A stretch of 64,000 nucleotides of DNA from contig NZ_JAAVTX010000004.1 in NCBI RefSeq assembly GCF_012163145.1, forward strand, positions 558,001 through 622,000, in the 5' to 3' direction. The notes beneath the pieces are model-generated. The model did not search any database. It worked only from the letters and a program-made list of their open reading frames with translations, and was not told the origin of the DNA. Positions 49,923-58,925 of this stretch are shown piece after piece; positions within the stretch are counted from its first letter, which is position 1; each line of letters starts with the position of its first letter. Origin of the DNA: Falsiroseomonas frigidaquae. GTDB lineage: Bacteria > Pseudomonadota > Alphaproteobacteria > Acetobacterales > Acetobacteraceae. A program made the translations under genes and the position numbers.

Positions 49923-51439
49923 ATCGCGTATTCATGCTCATGGCCTGCCTGCTGGCAGGTGGACCGGCCCTGGCGCAGCAGGCGGTGACGATGCCGCGGG
50001 ACCAGCTGGCGCCACGCCCTTCCGCCGGTACCTCCGTGCCCGCCGCGACGGTGGCCGCAGCGCCGCGCGTGACCGGCGCGCAGCGGCTGACGCTGGTGGC
50101 CGGCACGGGCCGCCTGCTGGTGCTGCCCGAAGCGGCGCTGACGGTGCTCGCCGCCGATCCGCGCATCGCCCGGGTACAGCCCGCCTCCCCCACCAGTCTG
50201 TTCCTGATGGCGGTCGGCGCCGGCCGCACCACCATCATCGCGACGGCGGAGGATGGCAGCCCGGTCGCCGAATACGACGTGACCGTGCTGTCCAATACGC
50301 CCGCGCCGGAACCCGCCTTCGCTGCTCCGGCCGCGAGCCCGGACGCCAGCCCCGCCGCGATCCAGAGCATGATCCGCCGCATGGTGCCCGGCGCCGCCAC
50401 GGCGCGCGTTGCCGCCGCCGGGCCGCGGATGCTGGAACTGACCGGCCAGGCCGCCTCGGCCATCGATGCGCGTCGCGCGGAGGCCATTGCGCAATCCATG
50501 GCCGGGGCGGATCGGGAGGTGACGAACAGCCTGGTTCTGCTCGGCTCGATCCAGGTCAATGTCCGGGTGCGCGTTGCCGAGATCTCGCGTCAGGTCTCGC
50601 GGGATCTGGGCTTCAACTGGCAGGCGCTGGCGAATACCGGCGGCAATTTCCTGCTCGGGCTGCGCAGCGGCGGCGCGGGCGCAGTTGGCGGAGCACTGCT
50701 CGGCGCCGCCGGCACGGACGTGCCACAGCGCTATGGCGCGGCCTACAGATCATCGCGCTTCGACATCAACGCGGTGATCGACGCGCTGGCCGAGGACCAG
50801 CTCATCACCATCCTGGCGGAACCGAACCTGACGGCGCAGTCGGGCGAGGTGGCGAGCTTCCTGGCCGGCGGCGAATTTCCGGTGCCGGTCTCTGCCAGCA
50901 CCACTTCCGGCGGCATCACGATCGAATTCAAGCCCTACGGCATCAGCCTGGCCTTCGTGCCCACCGTGCTGGCGCCGGACCGGCTGAACCTGCGAATCCG
51001 GCCGGAAGTGAGCGAGCTGACCGAGAACGGCGCGATCTCCCTGCCGCTCGGCGGTGGCGTGGTGCGGATCCCGGCGCTTTCGGTACGGCGGGCGGAGACC
51101 ACGGTGGAACTGGGCAGCGGGCAATCCTTCGCCATCGCCGGGCTGTTGTCGCAGGGCAGCACCACGGCGAATGAGGGCCTGGCCGGCCTCGCCGACGTGC
51201 CGGTGCTGGGCGCCTTGTTCCGCTCCGACCGGTTTCGCCGGAACGAGACGGAGCTCGTCATCATCGTCACGCCCTATCTGGTGCGGCCGGTGTCCGACCC
51301 GAACCTGCTGGCGGCGCCGACCGACGGCTTCCGTCCGGCAACCGACCTCGATCGCATCCTGCATCGCCGCCAGATCGCCCGTGGGGCGCCGCCCCTGGCA
51401 GGCGTCAGCGCTGTCGATGCCGGCTTCATTCTGGAGTGA
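49919..51439 (+). CDS. cpaC: Flp pilus secretin CpaC (RcpA)
   Basis: 506 residues with a signal peptide ending near GGPALAQQA. The N-terminal domain (GRLLVLPEAALTVLAADPRI, AGRTTIIATAEDGSPVAEYD) matches the pilus-assembly secretin N-domain. The C-terminal secretin signature region is clear: EVASFLAGGEFPVPV, GISLAFVPTVL, FAIAGLLSQ and VPVLGALFRS. It forms the outer-membrane pore for the Flp pilus. Confidence 0.92.
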   Translation: MNRVFMLMACLLAGGPALAQQAVTMPRDQLAPRPSAGTSVPAATVAAAPRVTGAQRLTLVAGTGRLLVLPEAALTVLAADPRIARVQPASPTSLFLMAVGAGRTTIIATAEDGSPVAEYDVTVLSNTPAPEPAFAAPAASPDASPAAIQSMIRRMVPGAATARVAAAGPRMLELTGQAASAIDARRAEAIAQSMAGADREVTNSLVLLGSIQVNVRVRVAEISRQVSRDLGFNWQALANTGGNFLLGLRSGGAGAVGGALLGAAGTDVPQRYGAAYRSSRFDINAVIDALAEDQLITILAEPNLTAQSGEVASFLAGGEFPVPVSASTTSGGITIEFKPYGISLAFVPTVLAPDRLNLRIRPEVSELTENGAISLPLGGGVVRIPALSVRRAETTVELGSGQSFAIAGLLSQGSTTANEGLAGLADVPVLGALFRSDRFRRNETELVIIVTPYLVRPVSDPNLLAAPTDGFRPATDLDRILHRRQIARGAPPLAGVSAVDAGFILE

Positions 51440-51444
51440 CGCGG

Positions 51445-51756
51445 ATGCGGATGCTGCCGATCCTCTCGATGCTGCTGCTCGCCGCCTGCCAAAGCGAGGG
51501 AGGTGATTTCGCCCGCCCCGGCACCTGGCGTTCCAGCGGCGCCAACGAATCCAACCTGCGCGCCATGCTGGAAGACCCGCAGGATGCGAGGCGTGGCCGC
51601 GCCGCGATCGGCGACCGCGGGCAGGCCGCTACGGTTGCTGTGCGGCGCCTCGAATCCGGGCGCCGCTTCCCGCTGCCAGCCTCCACCCTGTCCAGGATCG
51701 TGCCGGTCAGCAGTGAGCCGGTGGCGCAACCGACGGGCAGCCCCGATGCGCGCTGA
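51445..51756 (+). CDS. Small lipoprotein in the CpaD position of the tad locus
   Basis: 103 residues from ATG 51445, 8 nt after GGAG. A GTG at 51436 overlapping the cpaC stop is an alternative. Signal and lipobox are MRMLPILSMLLLAAC. The remainder has NESNLRAMLEDPQDARRGRA followed by an Arg/Ala/Pro-rich tail. CpaD proteins are usually about 200 residues; this one occupies the same slot but has only half that size. It may be a reduced CpaD. The next gene starts 11 bp before its end. Confidence 0.65.
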   Translation: MRMLPILSMLLLAACQSEGGDFARPGTWRSSGANESNLRAMLEDPQDARRGRAAIGDRGQAATVAVRRLESGRRFPLPASTLSRIVPVSSEPVAQPTGSPDAR

Positions 51757-52969
51757 CCCGCCGCGGGAGGCCGCCGACCACGCCCGCGGCGGCGGCGCAG
51801 GCCGCGGCGAACGCGCACCGTTCCTGGCCTTCGTGCAGGATGAGGCCTCCGAGGCTGCGATCCGGGGCGGCCTCGCGGCCTTTGGCGGCGGACTTGCCGT
51901 GCGCCGCGGCGGCATCGCCACCGCCATCAAGGCGTTGGAGCGGGAGGCGACGCCGCGCGTGCTTCTGGTCGACATCGCGGGCATCGACGACCCGATGGAA
52001 CAGCTCGAGGCACTGGCCGGAATCTGCACGCCGGACCTGCGCATGCTGGTGCTGGGCGACAACACCGAGATCGGCTTCTACCGGCAACTGACGCGGGACC
52101 TCGGCGTCGCCGAATACGTCCACAAGCCGCTGACGCGTGACAGCGCGGAACGCCTGTTCGGCCCCTTCCTGAAAGGCGGCGAGGCGGAAACCGAGGCGGC
52201 GCGGCGCGGTGGTCAGGTCGTCGCCGTCTGCGGCGCCCGCGGCGGCGTCGGCACCACCACCGTCGCCGTGAACCTGGCGCTGCAACTCGCCGATGTCAGC
52301 CGCGGCCATGTGGCGCTGCTCGACCTCAACCTGCGTGGCGGCACCACCGGGCTGATGTTCGGCGTGCGCCCGGCCCCCGGCCTGCGCGTGGCGCTGGAAG
52401 ATCCGGAGCGGGTGGATGGGCTGTTCCTGGAACGCTGCGCGATGCCGATCGGCGAGCGGCTGAAGCTGATCGCGGCGGAGGAGCCGATGGACGCGGTGCC
52501 ACTGCCGACGATCGAGGGCGTCGCCGGACTGCTCGGCCTGCTGCGGCAGCGCTTCAACCATGTGGTGGTGGACCTGCCAATGCCGCCCGGCCCGGCGGAA
52601 CGCGCCGTGCTGGCGGCGTCCCGCCTGATGCTGCTGGTGATGGGGCCGGATCTCGCCGGCATCCGGAACGCCATCGCCGCGCGCAAGCTGGCCGGGGGCG
52701 GCGCGGCGCGGATGATGACGGTGCTGAACCGCGAGGGTCTGCCCGGCGGACTGAAGCGCAAGCACATCCTCGAAGGTCTCGGCGCCACGCCGGAGGTCAC
52801 CATACCCGACCTGCCGAAGCTGCTGCCGCGCGCCGCGAACCTCGGCAAGCCGGCGCTCAATACCGTGCTGCGCCGCGCGCTGGCGCCGGTGACGGAGGAG
52901 ATCGCGGCGGTTCATGCAGGAAAGGTGCGCGGCAGCCTGATGGCGCGGCTGTTCGGAGGCAGTGCATGA
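51746..52969 (+). CDS. cpaE: Pilus assembly ATPase-like protein CpaE (TadZ)
   Basis: 407 residues. An atypical receiver-like N-terminal half (PRVLLVDIAGIDDPMEQLEA, LGVAEYVHKPLTR) precedes a ParA/MinD-like domain: VCGARGGVGTTTVAVNLA (deviant Walker A), LLDLNLRGGTTGLMFG and VVVDLPMPPGPAERAVL. TadZ localises the pilus machine at the pole. ATG 51746 overlaps the lipoprotein gene by 11 bp, and its stop overlaps cpaF by 4 bp. Confidence 0.88.
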   Translation: MRADPPREAADHARGGGAGRGERAPFLAFVQDEASEAAIRGGLAAFGGGLAVRRGGIATAIKALEREATPRVLLVDIAGIDDPMEQLEALAGICTPDLRMLVLGDNTEIGFYRQLTRDLGVAEYVHKPLTRDSAERLFGPFLKGGEAETEAARRGGQVVAVCGARGGVGTTTVAVNLALQLADVSRGHVALLDLNLRGGTTGLMFGVRPAPGLRVALEDPERVDGLFLERCAMPIGERLKLIAAEEPMDAVPLPTIEGVAGLLGLLRQRFNHVVVDLPMPPGPAERAVLAASRLMLLVMGPDLAGIRNAIAARKLAGGGAARMMTVLNREGLPGGLKRKHILEGLGATPEVTIPDLPKLLPRAANLGKPALNTVLRRALAPVTEEIAAVHAGKVRGSLMARLFGGSA

Positions 52970-54327
52970 AGCCCTTCGGCCGCCGTCAGGACGCGCCGAT
53001 GTCGATGGTGGAAGCGAAGCTGCCGGCGGAGGCCGGGGGCACCGTCCTGCCACTGGCACCCGGTGTGCCGCTGGACCAGTTGCGGGCGCGGGTAATGGAG
53101 CAGGTGGACCCCATCGTCGCCTCCGAACTGCCGCGCGCGGCGCTGCGGGCGCAGCTTGAATCGCTGGTGCACGATTTGGCGAACCGCGAGCGCATCGGCC
53201 TTTCGGCACGCGAGCAGGCGCGCATCGCGGAGGAGTTGGAACACGACATGGTGGGCTACGGCCCGCTGGAGCCGCTTCTCGCCGACGATACCATCAGCGA
53301 CATCATGGTGAACGGCCCGGACCACGTCTTCATCGAGCGGCGCGGCAAGCTGGTGCGCGCCGATGTGCGCTTCCGCAATGCGCAGCAGGTCGCCACCATC
53401 GCACAGAAGATGGCCGCGACGGTCGGCAGGCGCGTCGATGAGAGCAGCCCGCTGGTCGATTGCCGCCTGCTCGATGGCAGCCGCGTCAATGTGGTCTTCC
53501 CGCCGCTGGCGATCGACGGCTGCAGCATCTCGATCCGGAAATTCTCCAAGAAGAAGATCGACCTGCAGGCGATGGCCGATGGCGGCTCGATGTCGCACAG
53601 CGTGGCCCGCGTGCTGGAGATCGCGGCGCGATGCCGGCTGAACGTGGTCGTCTCCGGCGGCACCGGCTCCGGCAAGACCACCATGATGAATGCGATGAGC
53701 CGCTTCATCGACCATGGCGAGCGCATCGTCACCATCGAGGATGCGGCGGAGTTGCAGCTGCAGCAGCCGCACATCGTCCGCCTGGAGACCCGGCCGCCGA
53801 ACCTGGAGGGCAAGGGCGAGATCAACCAGCGCGATCTGATGAAGAACGCGCTGCGGATGCGGCCGGACCGCATCATCGTCGGCGAGGTGCGCGGTGCCGA
53901 GGCCTTCGACATGCTGCAGGCCATGAATACGGGCCATGACGGTTCCTACTGCACCGTCCACGCCAACACCGCGCGCGACGCCGTCGTGCGGATCGAGAAC
54001 ATGGTCCAGATGGGACAGAACAACCTGCCCTCCCGCGCCATCCGCACGCAGATCGCCAGCGCCGTGGACCTGATCGTGCAGGTGGAGCGCATGCGCGACG
54101 GCGGCCGCCGCGTCTCGCAGGTATCGGAGGTGGTCGGGCTGGAAGGCGAGGTCATCACCATGAACGATGTCTTTGCCTTCGAATACCTGGGCGACGACGA
54201 GAATGGCCGCATCCGCGGCCGCTGGGTGACACCCGGCATCAGGCCCGGCTTCTTCGACCGGCTGACCTATTTCGGCCTCGGCGAGGCCTGGATGCGCGCC
54301 ATGCAGGAGGGTCGCGATGCGGCGTGA
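52966..54327 (+). CDS. cpaF: Flp pilus assembly ATPase CpaF (TadA)
   Basis: 453 residues. Secretion ATPase of the GspE/VirB11 type: MVGYGPLEPLLADDTISDIM at the N-terminus, Walker A SGGTGSGKTTMMNAM, the Asp box ERIVTIEDAAELQLQQPHIV, Walker B RPDRIIVGEVRGAEAFDMLQ and the His box GHDGSYCTVHANTARDAV. It powers pilus extension. Overlaps tadB by 11 bp. Confidence 0.94.
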   Translation: MKPFGRRQDAPMSMVEAKLPAEAGGTVLPLAPGVPLDQLRARVMEQVDPIVASELPRAALRAQLESLVHDLANRERIGLSAREQARIAEELEHDMVGYGPLEPLLADDTISDIMVNGPDHVFIERRGKLVRADVRFRNAQQVATIAQKMAATVGRRVDESSPLVDCRLLDGSRVNVVFPPLAIDGCSISIRKFSKKKIDLQAMADGGSMSHSVARVLEIAARCRLNVVVSGGTGSGKTTMMNAMSRFIDHGERIVTIEDAAELQLQQPHIVRLETRPPNLEGKGEINQRDLMKNALRMRPDRIIVGEVRGAEAFDMLQAMNTGHDGSYCTVHANTARDAVVRIENMVQMGQNNLPSRAIRTQIASAVDLIVQVERMRDGGRRVSQVSEVVGLEGEVITMNDVFAFEYLGDDENGRIRGRWVTPGIRPGFFDRLTYFGLGEAWMRAMQEGRDAA

Positions 54328-55279
54328 CCTGCTGTTGATCATCCTGGTTGCCCTGCTGCTGCTATGCGTGCTGCTCGCCTGCCTCGCGCTGACGCAATCC
54401 GGCGACGGCCGCGCCCTGCGCGCCCGGCTGCGCGACCTGGGCAGTGGCAATGCGGAGGCCGATGCGAGGGTGGTGCTGCCCTCCATCCGCGTGGCGCGGT
54501 CGCGGCATGGCCATGCCTCCCTGCGCCTGCTGCGCCTGATCCGCTTCGACCCGGAGATGCCGCAGGCGCGGTCCATGCCATGGCCGCTTGTTGCGCTGAT
54601 GGCGCTAGGAATGGCGGCTGTGGTGCATGCCATGGCGAGCGGGCGGCTCAGCCAGCCGCTCACCTGGCTGGCGACCGTGGCGGCCGGCATCATGGCGGCG
54701 CGGTTTCTGTTCGGCATGCAGCTGGCCCGCTATTCGGAGGCGGTATTCCAGCAGATCCCGGACGCGCTGGGCCTGATGGTCCGCGCCATCCGCGCCGGGC
54801 TGCCACTGGCCGAGGCGCTGCGCGGCGTGGCACGGGAAATCTCCTCCCCGACGCGGGAGGAGTTCGCCCGCGTCGCCGGCGAGATGGCGATCGGCCGGCC
54901 GGTCGAGGATGCGCTGGTCAGCCTGTCGCGGCGCACCGGGGTGACCGAATATGCCTTCCTGGCGGTAACGCTCGGCCTGCAGTCGCAGACCGGCGGCAGC
55001 CTGGCGGAGACGCTGGATAATCTCGCGGACCTGGTGCGCAAGCGCGTCGCCATGGCGAAGCGGGCGCGGGCGCTGGCAGCGGAGGCCAATATGCAGGCGG
55101 GGTTGCTGGTGATCCTGCCATTCCTGGCCGCCGGCGCCATGGCGATGATCCAGCCCTTCTACATCGAGACCTTCACGCAGAACCCGACCGGCCAGACCAT
55201 GGCCGTCGTCGGCCTTGTGATGATGGCGATGGGGCTGATCATGATCCGCTGGCTGATCCGCCAGGCCGGGCGGGGTTGA
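54317..55279 (+). CDS. tadB: Flp pilus inner-membrane platform protein TadB
   Basis: 320 residues. An N-terminal helix (LLIILVALLLLCVLLACLAL) and a soluble stretch precede the type II secretion F-domain: FQQIPDALGLMVRAIRAGLP, REISSPTREEFARVAGEMAI and YAFLAVTLGLQSQTGGSLAE. C-terminal helices follow. It forms the inner-membrane platform with TadC. ATG 54317 overlaps the cpaF stop, indicating coupling. Confidence 0.9.
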   Translation: MRRDLLLIILVALLLLCVLLACLALTQSGDGRALRARLRDLGSGNAEADARVVLPSIRVARSRHGHASLRLLRLIRFDPEMPQARSMPWPLVALMALGMAAVVHAMASGRLSQPLTWLATVAAGIMAARFLFGMQLARYSEAVFQQIPDALGLMVRAIRAGLPLAEALRGVAREISSPTREEFARVAGEMAIGRPVEDALVSLSRRTGVTEYAFLAVTLGLQSQTGGSLAETLDNLADLVRKRVAMAKRARALAAEANMQAGLLVILPFLAAGAMAMIQPFYIETFTQNPTGQTMAVVGLVMMAMGLIMIRWLIRQAGRG

Positions 55280-55283
55280 GACG

Positions 55284-56234
55284 ATGCTGACACCGGACAC
55301 CCTGCTGATGCTGGCGGCCGTCGGTGGCGCGGTCTGCCTGGCGTTGATCGCGGCACTGCTGCTGGCCCATGCGGCGGAGGATCGCGACATGGCGGTGCAT
55401 CTCCGCAGCATGGTGGCGGAGGCGCAGCCGAAGGCGGTGGAGCGGCGGCCGGTGAGCCTCGGCGCCCGCGCATTGGGGCCGGTGCTGTGGCTCGGTGAGG
55501 TTCTGCGCAACAGCGCCTTCGTCTCGGAAAAGGATGCCGCCGGGTTCCAGCGATCCGTCGCCGCGGCGGGGCTCGACCCGCGCGCGGCGGTTCCGGCCCT
55601 GATCGGGGCCAAGGCGGTGCTCGTGGTCCTGCTGCCGGCCGCGGCCACGACCTATGGCGCGATGGCCGAGGTCAGCACCATGAATGGCGCCATGCTGTTC
55701 GCGTCCGCGCTGTGCCTCGGCGTCGTGCTGCCGAACTGGCTGGTGGGCATGCTGCGGCGCCGGTTCCAGCAGCGCCTTCGCATGGGGCTCCCGGACGGGC
55801 TGGACCTGCTGGTCGTCGCGGCGGAGGCCGGCCTCGGCCTGGAGACGGCAGTGGACCGCGTAGCGCGGGAGATGCAGGGCTCGAACCCGGCCATTGCGCT
55901 GGAGTTCAGCATCCTGGTGCAGGAGCTGCGCATGCTGCCGGATCGTCGTGCCGCGCTGGAGCGGATGGGCGAGCGCACCGAGATGGAGGGCTTCAAGCGG
56001 CTTGGCGCGACGCTGTCGCAAACGCTGCGCTACGGCACGCCGCTGGCGCAGGCGCTGCGTGTGCTGTCGGCGGAAATGCGGACGGAACGCATGCTCCGTA
56101 TCGAGGAGAAGGCAATCCGCCTGCCGGCGCTGCTGGTCGGGCCATTGATCCTGTTCATCCTGCCGGCGCTGTTCATCGCGCTGGTCGGTCCCTCCGTGCT
56201 GGAAATTGGACGTCAATTCTCGGGGACACCATGA
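55284..56234 (+). CDS. tadC: Flp pilus inner-membrane platform protein TadC
   Basis: 316 residues. The same F-domain as TadB is present: LPDGLDLLVVAAEAGLGLET, VDRVAREMQGSNPAIALEFS and LSQTLRYGTPLAQALRVLSA, followed by RLPALLVGPLILFILPALFI. Four to five membrane segments. It sits 4 bp after tadB and its stop overlaps the tadD start. Confidence 0.9.
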   Translation: MLTPDTLLMLAAVGGAVCLALIAALLLAHAAEDRDMAVHLRSMVAEAQPKAVERRPVSLGARALGPVLWLGEVLRNSAFVSEKDAAGFQRSVAAAGLDPRAAVPALIGAKAVLVVLLPAAATTYGAMAEVSTMNGAMLFASALCLGVVLPNWLVGMLRRRFQQRLRMGLPDGLDLLVVAAEAGLGLETAVDRVAREMQGSNPAIALEFSILVQELRMLPDRRAALERMGERTEMEGFKRLGATLSQTLRYGTPLAQALRVLSAEMRTERMLRIEEKAIRLPALLVGPLILFILPALFIALVGPSVLEIGRQFSGTP

Positions 56235-56980
56235 TGTATTCACCGGCATGGGCGGGACTGGCGTTGCTGCTGCTGGCGGGATGCGCCGGCCAGGGCCCAC
56301 GCAGTGCCCCGGCTACGCACGACACTGCGGCACGGCTTCGGGTGGCGGCCGCGGCCGAGGCATCCGGGCAGACCGATGTCGCGCTGTCCATGCTGGCCTC
56401 CGCGGCGGCAGCGGTGCCCGGGGATGCCCTGGTGCAGTCGCGCTACGCGGCGGCGCTGCTGCGCGCGGGACAGGCCGGGCAGGCGGAGGACGTGCTGGCG
56501 CGGGCCATGCGCAGCCAGCCGGATGCGGCGCCGCTGCTGGTCGGTCTGGGCCGCCTGCGGCTGCGTGCGGGCGCGGCGCCGCAGGCGCTGGAGATATTCG
56601 GCCGGGTGCTTGCGCGCGATGCGGGCAATGCGGCGGCGCTGTCCGGCCGGGGCGTTGCACTGGATCTCCTGGGTCGGCACGCGGATGCTGCCGTCAGTCA
56701 CCAGGCGGCGCTGGCCCGGGCACCGGACAGCCTGGCAACCGCCAACAACCTGGCCGTTTCGCTGCTGCTGGCGGGCCGGCCTGCCGAAGCGGCCGTCCTG
56801 CTGGCGCCCCTCGCCCGCCGTCCGGACGCGCCGGAGCGGGTTGCGGTAAACCTCCGATTGGCCCAGGCGGCTGCCGGAAATGGCGGCAGCCCCGATGGCG
56901 GCAGCACCGGCGGCCAGGGCAGCATGCAGGGTGGAGAAGATGGGCTGATCGCCCTGGCGGCGGCGCTGCGCACGCCGTGA
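56231..56980 (+). CDS. tadD: TPR lipoprotein TadD
   Basis: 249 residues with a lipobox signal (YSPAWAGLALLLLAGC). TPR repeats run from about residue 35 to 220 (YAAALLRAGQAGQAEDVLAR, GLGRLRLRAGAAPQALEIFG, NLAVSLLLAGRPAEAAVLLA). TadD is a pilotin-like lipoprotein needed for secretin assembly. Its start overlaps the tadC stop (ATGA), so it closes the operon. The C-terminal tail is Gly/Ser-rich. Confidence 0.85.
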   Translation: MMYSPAWAGLALLLLAGCAGQGPRSAPATHDTAARLRVAAAAEASGQTDVALSMLASAAAAVPGDALVQSRYAAALLRAGQAGQAEDVLARAMRSQPDAAPLLVGLGRLRLRAGAAPQALEIFGRVLARDAGNAAALSGRGVALDLLGRHADAAVSHQAALARAPDSLATANNLAVSLLLAGRPAEAAVLLAPLARRPDAPERVAVNLRLAQAAAGNGGSPDGGSTGGQGSMQGGEDGLIALAAALRTP

Positions 56981-57356
56981 GCGCTGGGCGCCGACGACCA
57001 GATGGCGGTGCCTTGGAAGCAGCGGCCAGGGTCAGGAAGCAGCCGCCGGCAGCACCGCTCAGCGCTGCGGCGGCGTAGCCTCGCTCTGGCCCGCCGCGAC
57101 CAGCCGCGCGAAGCCGCCGCCCTGCGATCATCGCAGAGGGAAAATCAGAAGCAGCCTGCGACGCGTAGCCGAGTGCAAGCCTGACTTGCCCCCCCCCCGC
57201 ACGGGCCACCGTGAACCTTCCTTCAGCAGTAGTCCGGCTATCTCCTCGCATAATGGCGCCCACCCTGTGCGGCCGCCTAGGGTCGGGCCGTGCTCTCCGT
57301 CACGCGGCACTCCGCGCACGACGCTCGGGGTGTCCGGGGCAGTGAAAGGATCCGGA
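56981..57356. other. Intergenic region after the tad locus
   Basis: 376 bp without a supported gene. It contains a run of ten C residues at 57189-57198. The promoter for the downstream Tat-exported hydrolase presumably lies near the right end. No terminator with a T-tract was recognised after tadD. Confidence 0.45.
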
Positions 57357-58343
57357 ATGCCCGCAGAGAACCAGCCCTCCGGCCGCCATCATCTGCCGAC
57401 CCGCAGGGAAGCCATCGGGTTGGGAGGGGCAGCTCTGGCCCTTTCAGCCGGCCTGCCGCGCGCTTCCGAAGCGGCCACGAGACCCCATGCAGAAGGACCC
57501 ACCGACATGCCCCACGTCACGACAACCGACGGCGTCGACATCTTCTACAAGGATTGGGGGCCGAGGCAGGCCCAGCCGATCATGTTCCACCACGGATGGC
57601 CGCTGTCCAGCGACGACTGGGACACGCAGATGCTGTTCTTCCTGCAGCAGGGCTTCCGCGTCGTCGCGCATGACCGCCGCGGCCATGGCCGCTCGGCGCA
57701 GGTCAGCGAGGGCCATGACATGGACCATTACGCGGCGGACGCCTTCGCCGTGGCGGAGCATCTGGACCTGCGCAACGCCGTGCATATCGGCCATTCCACC
57801 GGCGGCGGCGAGGTCGCGCGCTATGTGGCGAAGCATGGGCAACCGGCCGGCCGCGTCGCCAAGGCGGTGCTGGTCAGCGCGGTGCCGCCACTGATGCTGA
57901 AGACCCCAGGCAACCCCGACGGCCTGCCGATCGAGGTGTTCGACGGCTTCCGCAAGGGCGTCGCCGACAACCGCGCGCAGCTGTTCCTCGACGTGCCCTC
58001 GGGCCCCTTCTACGGCTTCAACCGGGAGGGCGCGACGGTGTACCAGGGCGTCATCCAGAACTGGTGGCGACAGGGCATGATGGGCAGCGCCAAGGCCCAT
58101 TACGACGGCATCAAGGCGTTCTCCGAAACCGACCAGACCGAGGATCTGAAGGCCATCACCGTGCCGACGCTGGTGATGCACGGCGATGACGACCAGATCG
58201 TGCCGATCGCCAACTCGGCGCTGAAGGCGGTCACGCATCTGCGAGCAGGCACGCTGAAGGTCTATCCGGGCTATCCGCACGGCATGCTCACCACCCATGC
58301 CGAGGTCATCAACCGGGACCTGCTCGCCTTCGTGAAGGGCTGA
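57357..58343 (+). CDS. Alpha/beta hydrolase (non-heme haloperoxidase/arylesterase-like), Tat-exported
   Basis: 328 residues from ATG 57357 (AAAGGA 7 nt upstream). A twin-arginine leader (TRREAIGLGGAALALSAGLP) is followed by the enzyme domain: DIFYKDWGPRQAQPIMFHHG, DRRGHGRS, nucleophile GHSTGGGEVARYV, acid HGDDDQIVP and His in GYPHGMLTTH. Cofactor-free haloperoxidases and arylesterases share this architecture, but most are cytosolic, so the Tat leader is notable. An internal start at MPHVTTTD would give the leaderless form. Substrate unknown. Confidence 0.85.
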   Translation: MPAENQPSGRHHLPTRREAIGLGGAALALSAGLPRASEAATRPHAEGPTDMPHVTTTDGVDIFYKDWGPRQAQPIMFHHGWPLSSDDWDTQMLFFLQQGFRVVAHDRRGHGRSAQVSEGHDMDHYAADAFAVAEHLDLRNAVHIGHSTGGGEVARYVAKHGQPAGRVAKAVLVSAVPPLMLKTPGNPDGLPIEVFDGFRKGVADNRAQLFLDVPSGPFYGFNREGATVYQGVIQNWWRQGMMGSAKAHYDGIKAFSETDQTEDLKAITVPTLVMHGDDDQIVPIANSALKAVTHLRAGTLKVYPGYPHGMLTTHAEVINRDLLAFVKG

Positions 58344-58925
58344 TACTCCAGCAACCGGGAGGGTAAAGCCCCTCCGGCCTGGCCAGGCCCGCCCGGCGCC
58401 ATCCTCGTGCTCGCTCGGCACGGCGCTCGGGCGGATGTATCCAGCCGATCCGTCCAACGTGAGGTCCACGCCCCGGGTGCAATGCGCCCGGGGCCGCGCA
58501 TCTGCCGGCCAGGCGGACCAGCTCCGCCAGCGACCGCGCGCCCATCTTCCGCATCGCATCGGCCCGCTGGCTCTTCGCCGTGCCCAGGCCGGAAGGCCAC
58601 CTTACTGTTCATGGGGCCGGCGGCGACCAGCGCCATCACCTCCCGCTCCCGCAGCTACAGGCTGGCATAGCGCAGCCGCGGCGCGCCACTGGCTGCACCG
58701 AGCGTGGCCCTTCCCATGCATCCGCGCATCAGCGATGGCGGCACCGGCCCGAACTTCGGTTCCGCGCGCCCCCTTGGGCTGCGGCAATCATCCAAAGATA
58801 GGCCGCTGCGCCTTGAGGTGGTGCCAGGTGGGCGGGCAGGATGGCCCGCCGGCATCCGGGCGGCGTCATGTACAACCCTTCCCGTATCGGGCAGCTTGGG
58901 CCCGGCTGGGGACGGAGGCATCGAT
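58344..58925. other. Region between the hydrolase and the histidine kinase
   Basis: 582 bp that contain the LuxR-type remnant (58505-58672) and the leader of the kinase gene. Other ORFs here are shadows with irregular codon use. Confidence 0.5.
58505..58672 (-). pseudogene. Decayed LuxR/FixJ-type regulator C-terminus
   Basis: Minus-strand pieces in two frames recall the FixJ-type regulator 2 kb away. RYASL-stop-LREREVMALVAAGPMNSKVA corresponds to RYATLTQREREIMTMVAAGQ, and after a frame change MRKMGARSLAELVRLAGR corresponds to MAKMQARSLPDLVRMVDR. An in-frame stop and at least one frameshift show the copy is dead; the receiver domain is absent. Confidence 0.62.
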
